Positions 1 through 6,800 of a stretch of 10,567 nucleotides of DNA are shown piece by piece; the stretch's first letter is position 1, and every line of letters begins with the position of its first letter. A program made the translations under genes and the position numbers. Below the pieces are notes generated by a model that saw only the letters and a list, made by a program, of their open reading frames with translations, did no database searches and was not told the origin of the DNA. Location of the stretch: NCBI RefSeq assembly GCF_003525665.1, contig NZ_DQDX01000138.1, positions 1 to 10,567 of the forward strand. Reading direction: 5' to 3'. Origin of the DNA: Flavobacterium sp. (GTDB lineage Bacteria > Bacteroidota > Bacteroidia > Flavobacteriales > Flavobacteriaceae).

Positions 1-442
1 ACTTTCTTTTTTCGGCAAAAAAACGTTTCATCAAGTCGCCACATTCTTGAGCCAAAACTCCTTGATTTACTTGAGTTTTTGGATGTAATTTTGTTCCCAA
101 AGTTTGAAAACCGCGTTGTTCGTCTCGAGCACCAAAAACAATTTTGGAAATCTGACTCCAATACAAAGCACCAGCACACATTTGACAAGGTTCGAGCGTA
201 ACATATAAAGTACAATCTTTTAAATATTTTCCGCCTAGGAAATTAGCAGCAGCAGTTATCGATTGCATTTCGGCATGTGCCGTGACATCGTTTAATAATT
301 CGGTGAGATTATGACTTCTTGCAATGACTTTGTTATCGATTACAATAATAGCTCCAACAGGAATTTCACCTTTTTCAAAAGCAGTTTCGGCTTCTTGCAA
401 AGCTTTTTTCATAAAGTATTCGTCGGTGAAAATGTTTTCCAT
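1..442 (-). CDS. tadA: tRNA-specific adenosine deaminase (nucleoside deaminase), C-terminal end cut by window edge
   Basis: Reading leftward from an ATG at 442, the frame stays open for 147 codons to the window edge, so the stop codon is outside. The product is a zinc-dependent cytidine/deoxycytidylate-type deaminase. Visible catalytic motifs are TAHAEMQ with the zinc ligand His56 and the proton-shuttling Glu58, and LEPCQMCAGAL with the zinc ligands Cys86 and Cys89. The N-terminal FMKKALQEAETAFEKGEIPVGA segment is typical of TadA, which converts A34 to inosine in the anticodon of tRNA-Arg(ACG). The family is usually about 145-165 residues, so only a few residues should be missing. The start is only 17 bp from the stop of the upstream yoeB gene, and I see no TAnnTTTG element between 443 and 520, which suggests co-transcription. 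A related guanine or other nucleoside deaminase is the alternative, but the HAE context and C-terminal region favour TadA. Confidence 0.9.
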   Translation of the reverse strand, partial: MENIFTDEYFMKKALQEAETAFEKGEIPVGAIIVIDNKVIARSHNLTELLNDVTAHAEMQSITAAANFLGGKYLKDCTLYVTLEPCQMCAGALYWSQISKIVFGARDEQRGFQTLGTKLHPKTQVNQGVLAQECGDLMKRFFAEKRK

Positions 443-459
443 TAAGGAATTATTGAAGT

Positions 460-741
460 TTATTTATCTGAATAATGTCCGAGAGCAGCAATTACGAAAA
501 CAGTGACAACATCTTCGTCAACTTTATAAATTAATCGGTCTTTTTGACTTAATCTTCTTGACCAAAGTCCTGATAAATCATGTTTTAAAGCTTCTGGATT
601 TCCGATTCCTGAATAGGGAGTTTCTGCTAATTCTTTAAAGATTTTCTCAAGCTTTTTTATAACAGCTTTGTTGCCTGATTTAAGATGAAATTGAATTTCA
701 ACTTGTGCAGAAGGTTCTACTTCAATCCTAAACTTTCCCAT
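460..741 (-). CDS. yoeB: YoeB/Txe-family toxin, ribosome-dependent mRNA interferase
   Basis: This 93-residue protein aligns by eye with E. coli YoeB over its second half: TPYSGIGNPEALKHDLSGLWSRR, then RLIYKV, and a terminal GHY. The residues matching the YoeB catalytic set (E46, R65, H83, Y84 in E. coli) are Glu50, Arg69, His89 and Tyr90, so the nuclease should be active. Unlike E. coli YoeB, which ends at the His-Tyr pair, this protein carries three more residues (SDK). YoeB toxins bind the ribosomal A site and cut mRNA, stopping translation until the antitoxin neutralises them. The ATG at 741 lies inside the end of the upstream antitoxin gene, a 25-bp overlap that implies translational coupling. 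The gene is followed 17 bp later by tadA on the same strand. The family call is firm; the cellular role (stress response, plasmid-like maintenance or relic) is not visible here. Confidence 0.93.
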   Translation of the reverse strand: MGKFRIEVEPSAQVEIQFHLKSGNKAVIKKLEKIFKELAETPYSGIGNPEALKHDLSGLWSRRLSQKDRLIYKVDEDVVTVFVIAALGHYSDK

Positions 742-974
742 AAATTATTAGGATCAATTTCTTTCCAATTTTTTCTTTTTTCAGGATCGCTTATGCTTTC
801 AGCACGTTCTAAAATCATTTTCACAAATTCAGGATTGTAGATTTCATCTTCCTTTTCCTCTTTGTTTTCTATAATTTCGATTCCTTTCGCATCTTTAAAA
901 AAAGTTTCCGTCATTGCTCTAAAAGCTTTTCCTGCTTTTGTGCGTTCGTTAATTTTTATTGTGAAAGTGGTCAT
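717..974 (-). CDS. Antitoxin of the YoeB module (DUF2683-like)
   Basis: An 85-residue acidic protein starting at the ATG at 974 (MTTFTIKINERTKAGKAF). The same frame continues upstream to an ATG at 1031, but those 19 extra residues (MIGIIFVVICIFV...) come from AT-rich promoter sequence and would cover the likely -7 element, so I reject them. The N-terminus looks like a beta strand followed by a helix. It is followed by a charged, probably flexible stretch (KEEKEDE) and a C-terminal segment, NPEFVKMILERAES to LWESLGLK, that probably wraps the toxin. It is not an obvious YefM/Phd antitoxin. From memory it resembles small Bacteroidota proteins labelled DUF2683 found next to YoeB-type toxins. The antitoxin role is inferred from position (directly upstream of, and overlapping, yoeB), size and charge. 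It is expected to bind YoeB and to repress the shared promoter. Confidence 0.82.
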   Translation of the reverse strand: MTTFTIKINERTKAGKAFRAMTETFFKDAKGIEIIENKEEKEDEIYNPEFVKMILERAESISDPEKRKNWKEIDPNNLWESLGLK

Positions 975-994
975 ATCTAAATGATTTTGAATTA

Positions 995-1002
995 CAAATA
1001 TA
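995..1002 (-). promoter_or_regulatory. Candidate -7 promoter element of the toxin-antitoxin operon
   Basis: On the minus strand this reads TATATTTG, an exact match to the Bacteroidota -7 consensus TAnnTTTG. It lies 20 bp upstream of the antitoxin ATG at 974, which would give a short leader. The nearest upstream TTTG that could act as the -33 element (plus-strand CAAA at 1029-1032) is 26 bp away, slightly beyond the usual 17-23 bp spacing, so the promoter is plausible but not perfect. AT-rich sequence makes chance matches possible. Confidence 0.5.
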
Positions 1003-1059
1003 CAAATTACAACAAAAATAATGCCTATCAAAAGTATTCAAAAATATAATTTCAAATCG

Positions 1060-1067
1060 TACCTTTG
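1060..1067 (+). promoter_or_regulatory. Candidate -7 promoter element of dxs, very close to the start codon
   Basis: The sequence TACCTTTG matches TAnnTTTG, the -7 element of Bacteroidota housekeeping promoters. Only 4 bases (CTAA) separate it from the dxs ATG at 1072, so transcription would begin at or within a few bases of the start codon, giving a leaderless or nearly leaderless mRNA. I see no TTG or TTTG at the expected 17-23 bp upstream, which weakens the call. Confidence 0.45.
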
Positions 1068-1071
1068 CTAA

Positions 1072-2853
1072 ATGTCAGAAAATCTACTTCAAAACATCAA
1101 CAATCCATCCGATTTAAAAAAATTGGAACCATCGCAATTGCCGCAATTGTCTAAAGAATTGCGTGATTTTATTATTGATGTGGTATCTGTAAAAGAAGGT
1201 CATCTTGGCGCAAGTCTTGGTGTGATTGAATTGACAATTGCTTTGCATTATGTTTTTGATACGCCAAATGATTTGCTAGTTTGGGATGTTGGTCATCAAG
1301 CTTATGGTCATAAAATTTTAACTGAACGAAAAGATAATTTTCATACCAATCGTCAACTTGGAGGAATTTCTGGATTTCCTAAACGTAGTGAAAGTGTTTA
1401 CGATACTTTTGGCGTTGGACATTCTTCAACATCTATTTCTGCGGCTTTGGGAATGGCGATTGCTTCTCAGTTGAAAGGCGAAAATAAACATCATATTGCG
1501 GTGATTGGTGATGCTTCAATTGCGAGCGGAATGGCGTTTGAAGGATTAAATCACGCCGGAGTTACTGATGCAAATTTGTTGGTGATTTTGAATGACAATG
1601 CTATCGGAATTGATCCAAGTGTTGGTGCTTTAAAAAACTATTTGACTTCGGTTAAAGAAGGAAAAAATCCGAAGCAGAATAATATGATTAAGTCGTTGAA
1701 TTTTGATTATTCGGGACCAATTGACGGACATGATTTTGAAGCATTGATTTCAGAATTGGAGCGATTGAAAAAAGTAAAAGGACCAAAGTTTTTACATATA
1801 ATTACTACTAAAGGTAAAGGTTTGCAACAAGCCGAAGAAGACCAAGTGAAATATCACGCACCTGGAAAATTCGACAAAAACACTGGTGAAATTCATCCGA
1901 AATCGGAAGAACATTTACCTCCAAAATTTCAAGATGTTTTTGGTTGGACTTTAGTTGAATTGGCTACAAATAATCCAAAAATCATTGGAATTACGCCTGC
2001 AATGCCAAGTGGAAGTTCTTTAAAATTTATGATGGATGCTTTTCCAGACAGAGCTTTTGACGTTGGAATTGCTGAACAACACGCTGTGACTTTAGCAGCT
2101 GGAATGGCAACTCAAGGAATGGTGGTTTTTTGCAATATCTATTCTACGTTTTTGCAACGCGCTTATGACCAAGTAATTCACGATGTGGCTTTGCAGAATT
2201 TACCTGTGATTTTTTGTTTGGATAGAGCAGGATTAGTGGGTGAAGATGGTGCAACACATCACGGAGTTTTTGATTTGGCATATTTGCGATGTATTCCGAA
2301 TATGATTATTTATGCTCCAAAAGATGAAATTGATTTGCGAAACATTTTATATACTGCATCTTTAGGATTAAATCATCCAATTGCTATTCGTTATCCGCGC
2401 GGAAGAGGAAAATATTCAAATTCCAAAATTCAAATTCCAAATTCCAATTTTTTGAAAATTGAAATAGGGAAGGCTCATTTGCTGAAAAGCGGAACTAAAA
2501 CAGCAGTTTTATCAACTGGTTTTATTGGGAATAATGTGAGTTTGGCTTTGGATAATGTTTCAAATGCTGATGAAATTGCTCACTATGATTTTGGATTTGT
2601 AAAACCTTTGGACGAAAAATTGTTGCATGAAATTTTCAATTCATTTGACATCATAATAACTATAGAAGATGGCGCAATCAAAGGTGGATTTGGTTCTGCA
2701 ATTATCGAATTTGCATCTGAAAATAATTATAAAAACACCATAAAAACTCTTGGAATTCCTGATGATTTTATCGAACATGGAACAGTGGAAGAGTTGCAAC
2801 AAATCTGTAAAATTGACGTTAAAAGTTTAGAAAAGCTTTTTTCTACTATTTGA
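1072..2853 (+). CDS. dxs: 1-deoxy-D-xylulose-5-phosphate synthase
   Basis: Dxs condenses pyruvate and glyceraldehyde 3-phosphate into DXP using thiamine diphosphate, the first step of the MEP isoprenoid pathway; the product also feeds thiamine and pyridoxal synthesis in many bacteria. The 593-residue protein shows all three transketolase-like domains. Domain I has GHLGASLG (His44), WDVGHQAYGHK and the diphosphate/Mg site with Asp147 and Asn176. Domain II has GIAEQH with catalytic Glu335, YSTFLQRAYDQ (Tyr357, Arg363), DRAGLVGEDGATHHG (Arg385, Asp392, His396). Domain III has RYPRGRG (Arg443) and IEDGAIKGGFGSAI. These match E. coli H49, D152, N181, E370, Y392, R398, R420, D427, H431 and R478. 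The offset changes from 5 to 35 between Asn176 and Glu335, so the linker there is 30 residues shorter than in E. coli. The usual GDG is GDA (Ala148). A 7-bp tandem repeat encodes residues 448-459. The start is supported by the conserved N-terminus. Confidence 0.96.
   Translation: MSENLLQNINNPSDLKKLEPSQLPQLSKELRDFIIDVVSVKEGHLGASLGVIELTIALHYVFDTPNDLLVWDVGHQAYGHKILTERKDNFHTNRQLGGISGFPKRSESVYDTFGVGHSSTSISAALGMAIASQLKGENKHHIAVIGDASIASGMAFEGLNHAGVTDANLLVILNDNAIGIDPSVGALKNYLTSVKEGKNPKQNNMIKSLNFDYSGPIDGHDFEALISELERLKKVKGPKFLHIITTKGKGLQQAEEDQVKYHAPGKFDKNTGEIHPKSEEHLPPKFQDVFGWTLVELATNNPKIIGITPAMPSGSSLKFMMDAFPDRAFDVGIAEQHAVTLAAGMATQGMVVFCNIYSTFLQRAYDQVIHDVALQNLPVIFCLDRAGLVGEDGATHHGVFDLAYLRCIPNMIIYAPKDEIDLRNILYTASLGLNHPIAIRYPRGRGKYSNSKIQIPNSNFLKIEIGKAHLLKSGTKTAVLSTGFIGNNVSLALDNVSNADEIAHYDFGFVKPLDEKLLHEIFNSFDIIITIEDGAIKGGFGSAIIEFASENNYKNTIKTLGIPDDFIEHGTVEELQQICKIDVKSLEKLFSTI
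2414..2448 (+). repeat. Heptanucleotide tandem repeat inside dxs
   Basis: Five consecutive 7-bp units read ATTCAAA, TTCCAAA, ATTCAAA, TTCCAAA, TTCCAAT. Seen as a longer unit, the 14-mer ATTCAAATTCCAAA occurs twice exactly, at 2414-2427 and 2428-2441. It is in frame and encodes the low-complexity peptide YSNSKIQIPNSN, just after the conserved RYPRGRG motif of domain III. ATTCCAA-type repeats of this kind are, from memory, common between genes in flavobacterial genomes. Confidence 0.8.
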
Positions 2854-2890
2854 TTTTACGACTTTTGCGCAACTTTTAACTTTTTATACC

Positions 2891-3835
2891 ATGAGATTCT
2901 TCCTCAAATCTTCTGTAATTTTATTATTTACACAAATCTCATTTTCGCAAGAAATTCAAACCAAGTTACCTGATACTATTTCGAAGTGGGAAGGCAAAAA
3001 CACTATTGGATTTGACATTAGTCAGATTGCTTTTATGAATTGGAATGCTGGAGGAAATAGTTCGGTTTCTGGGTTGTTGAAAGGGAATTTTATTCGAAAA
3101 TATTCTACCGATAAAATTAAATGGGTGAATGAACTTATTGTAAGATATGGTGTCAACAAACAAGATGGTGTTGAGTTGCGAAAAACAGATGATGCTTTTC
3201 AGTTCAACTCTACTTTTGGTTATAGAAAAGACACGATTTCTAATTGGTATCATTCGGCAAAATTTAATTTTAATACGCAATTTACCAACGGATATGCTTA
3301 TCCAAACACCGATAAAGCAATTTCTAAACCATTTGCACCAGCGTACATTTTTACAGGAATTGGTGCAGAATATTCTAATAAAGAAAAGAAAGTCAACGTT
3401 TATCTATCGCCATTAACTCAGAAAACCACTTTGGTTCTCGATCAAAGATTGGCCAATGAAGGTGCGTTTGGAGTTCAAAAAGCCGAATATGATTTGGATG
3501 GCAATTTGATTAAAGAAGGTAAAATGTCAAGAACAGAACTTGGAGTTTTGGTTACAGGTTATCATAAAAGAGAAGTTTGGAAGAACGTTAATCTTGAAAA
3601 CAGATTGAGTTTGTACTCGGACTATATCAATAATTTTGGGAATATAGATGCTGATTGGCAGATTCAACTGGATTTGGTAGTAAATGAATATGTTAGAGCA
3701 AATATTGGAGCACATTTAATATATGACGACGATATAAAAGCTAAAGAAGAAGTTGCTGGAGAACAAATCACTGTGGGTCCAAAACTCCAATTGAAACAAG
3801 TACTAGGAATTGGATTGGTTTACAATTTTAAATAA
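2891..3835 (+). CDS. DUF3078 family protein, probable outer-membrane beta-barrel
   Basis: A 314-residue exported protein. The first 19-20 residues form a signal peptide (MRFF, a hydrophobic run, then ISFSQE) with likely cleavage just before the QE. The mature N-terminus has W33 and the segment FMNWNAGGNSS (residues 48-58), which I recognise as the signature of DUF3078, a Bacteroidota family of unknown function. The rest alternates polar and aromatic residues in short strands (for example GLLKGNFIRKY, WVNELIVRYGV, YHSAKFNFNTQF) and ends in GIGLVYNFK, as expected for an outer-membrane barrel. The gene begins 37 bp after dxs on the same strand with no terminator between, so the two are probably co-transcribed; that does not by itself show a link to isoprenoid synthesis. 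It is followed directly by a strong hairpin terminator. Substrate and function are unknown. Confidence 0.85.
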   Translation: MRFFLKSSVILLFTQISFSQEIQTKLPDTISKWEGKNTIGFDISQIAFMNWNAGGNSSVSGLLKGNFIRKYSTDKIKWVNELIVRYGVNKQDGVELRKTDDAFQFNSTFGYRKDTISNWYHSAKFNFNTQFTNGYAYPNTDKAISKPFAPAYIFTGIGAEYSNKEKKVNVYLSPLTQKTTLVLDQRLANEGAFGVQKAEYDLDGNLIKEGKMSRTELGVLVTGYHKREVWKNVNLENRLSLYSDYINNFGNIDADWQIQLDLVVNEYVRANIGAHLIYDDDIKAKEEVAGEQITVGPKLQLKQVLGIGLVYNFK

Positions 3836-3865
3836 AAAAAGCTCCGAAATAGTTCGGAGCTTTTT
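3836..3865. terminator. Bidirectional intrinsic terminator
   Basis: A perfect 13-bp inverted repeat, with arms AAAAAGCTCCGAA (3836-3848) and TTCGGAGCTTTTT (3853-3865) around the 4-base loop ATAG. The GC-rich core is flanked by A on the left and T on the right, so it gives a hairpin followed by a U tract on either strand. It sits between the convergent DUF3078 gene, whose stop codon touches it, and the RND permease gene, which ends at 3884. It can therefore end both transcripts. Confidence 0.93.
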
Positions 3866-3883
3866 AGTTTAATCAATACTTAT

Positions 3884-6800
3884 TTATTCTTCAATTGCAA
3901 GTTTTCTAGATTCTCTTCTGTCTCTTAATTTATATTTTACTCGTTTTACCAAGTAGAACATAACTGGAACCATTACCAATGTTAGCACGGTTGCGTAAGT
4001 TAATCCGAAGATGATTGTCCAAGCTAATGGACCCCAAAATATTACGTTATCTCCACCAATGAATAAGTGCGGATTTAAGTCAGTTATTAATCCGAAGAAG
4101 TCAAAGTTTAATCCGATTGCTAACGGAATTAATCCAAGAACCGCAGTTAAAGCAGTCAATAAAACCGGACGTAAACGTGATTTTCCAGACTCAATAATTA
4201 CTTCTTTTATTTCTTCTAACGATAAATCGTCGTGACTTTGTAATTTATTATCGGCTACTTTCTTGTCTAATAAAAGCACGAAGAAGTCCATTAATACGAT
4301 TCCGTTTTTCACCACAATTCCGGCGAGTGAAATGATTCCCATCATCGTCATTAGGATTACGAAATCCATTCCGGCGATAACATATCCGTAGAAAACACCA
4401 CTAAAACTTAAGATTACAGTAAACAAAATAACCATTGTTTTAGAAACCGAGTTAAATTGTAATACGATAATAATTGTAATTCCGGCTAATGCTAAAAACA
4501 GCGCATTCATCAAGAAATTTTGGTTTTTACCTTGTTCCTCTTGAACTCCAGAGAACGAATAAGTAACTGTTTTTGGTAATTTGTAACCAGTTAATTCAGT
4601 TTGAATTTGCTTTGTAATTTCATCACCATTAAAACCAGTCAATACATTAGAATAAACCGTCATAATTCTTTTCTGGTTTTTTCTTTTAATTTGATTGTAA
4701 GTTGTAGTTTTCTCTGTTTGTGAAACAGCAGAAATTGGCACTTGCATCATTTGACCATTGTTTTGATTTCTAAATGTTATGGATTGATTGAACAATACAT
4801 TTTCATTTTTACGCTGATCATCTTGCATACGCATTGTGATGTTGTAATCATCGTCACCTTCTTTATAAGTTGAGATTTCTTGACCATAAACCGAACGACG
4901 TAAATTGAATCCTAATTGACCAGTAGAAACACCTAAACTTCCGGCGCTTACTCTGTCTACTTTTACTTCAAGTTCTGGACTTTCTTTGTTTACGTCAACA
5001 CTAAGTCTCTCAATTCCAGGAATATTTTTGGCATTGATGAAAGCGATCATTTTATCGGCTTCTTTCAACATTTCATCATAATCAATTCCGGTTAACTGAA
5101 TACTAATTGGATAACCTGCTGGCGGACCATTTGAATCTTTTTCAACCGTAACCGTTGCTCCAGCAATTCCTTTTACTTTGGCGCGAATTTCTTCTAAAAC
5201 ATCGGCTGTATTTACTCCTTTTCTAAATTTAAATTCAGAGAAATTTACGGTAACTTTTCCTTTATATGGAGTTTCAGATGCCGAACCTGCATCAACATTT
5301 GGATTTCCTGCACCAACACCAACTTGCGAAACAATTGATTCTGCTAAGTAGTTTTCTTTGTTAGTTCCGTCAACATATTTGCTTAAAATACCAATTACTT
5401 GCTTCTCTACAAATAACGTTGCTTTGTTGGTTTTAGCAATATCTGTTCCTTGCGGATATTCAATGTAAGCGATAACTTGATTTGGAATATTATCTGGGAA
5501 AAACAATACTTTTCTTGGGAAAATTCCAAGCAAGATGAAAGAGAAAAATAACAATCCGATAATTCCCACTAAGGCAAACCATGCTCTTTTTCCGGTTAAG
5601 ATTTTGGCTAAGAAATTTTTGTATTTATCTTCCATTTTCGGAAAGAAACTGTACTGAAAATCTTGTGTCCATTGGTATAATTTTAATTTATACAACCACA
5701 TTAATCCTAAAGAAATTAAAGCCAAGTGACCAATTGCTCTTGATAATTTAGAGTCATAAATATTTCCGATAAGAACAAAAATTACTGCAATTACTGTAAA
5801 AATAATCGAATATAATTTAGCCGATCTTTTAGAAACATTTTTATCAGTTGTATCCATCGAACCTCCAGTCATAGCCGCATTTACGACCATTGCTACGAAT
5901 AATGAAGCGGTCAATGTTACAGTTAAGGTTATTGGGAAATATTTCATAAATTTACCCATCGTTCCTGGCCACAAAAGAAACGGTAAAAACGCCATTAATG
6001 TAGTTGCTGTTGATGAAATTACTGGCCAAGCAATTTCTCCAATACCAATTTTGGAAGCCGTAACTCGATCCATTCCTTTTTGCATGTTGGCAAATACGTT
6101 GTCGACCACCACAATTCCGTCGTCAACGAGCATTCCTAATCCCATTACTAATCCGAATAAAACCATTGTATTTAAGGTCAATCCGAAAGCAGAAAGAATA
6201 CTAAATGCCATCAACATAGAAAGCGGAATTGCTGCTCCAACAAACAAGGAGTTTCTCAATCCCATAGTAAACATCAACACAATCATTACCAGTACAATAC
6301 CAAAAATAATGTGGTTGGAAAGTTCGTCTACTTGGTGTTCTACTCTTGATGATTGGTCGTTAGTTAACTGCAATTCAAGATTAGAAGGCAAATAAGATGA
6401 TTTAGCTTTTTCTAATTTTTCTTTTACTTGCTCAATCGCAGAAATCATATTTTGGTTAGAACGTTTTTTAACGTTAAGCATCACCACTTCTTTCCCAGAT
6501 TCACGAGCATAAGTTGTTTTTTCTTTTTCTTTAAAGCTAACAACGGCAATATCTTTTAAGTAAACCGTTCCGCCGAACGATTTTACGATGATGTTTTCCA
6601 GTTCTTTTGGATCTTTTATTTCACCAACAATTCTAATGTTATTTCTTGAACCTTGTGAAATCAAATTTCCACCCGAAAGTGTCATGTTTTCATATTTCAC
6701 AGCATTTTGAATTTCATCAAAAGAAACTTGGGCTGCAGTCATTTTGAATATATCAACTGCAATTTCTACTTCTTTATCATCAACACCTAAAATGTCAACT

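Noticed and set aside
324..506. Open frame on the plus strand, 60 residues
   Set aside because: It lies across the ends of tadA and yoeB on the opposite strand and shows no family resemblance.
975..1031. Upstream extension of the antitoxin frame to an ATG at 1031
   Set aside because: The added residues are a hydrophobic run translated from AT-rich promoter sequence and would overlap the candidate -7 element; MTTFTIKINE looks like the natural start.
2854..2890. Possible separate promoter for the DUF3078 gene (ACTTTTGCGC motif)
   Set aside because: The TTTG core is there but the TA is not at the right distance, and the 37-bp gap with no terminator fits simple co-transcription with dxs.
2966..3280. 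Open frame on the minus strand inside the DUF3078 gene
   Set aside because: It is antisense to a clear secreted protein with a signal peptide and family signature; its composition is not protein-like.
3147..3416. Open frame on the plus strand inside the DUF3078 gene
   Set aside because: It is an alternative frame of the real gene with no start context or recognisable motif.
6051..6395. Open frame on the plus strand, 114 residues, antisense to the permease
   Set aside because: It covers the conserved TM2-TM4 region of the permease on the other strand; its Thr/Asn/Pro-rich sequence is typical of antisense translation of membrane helices.
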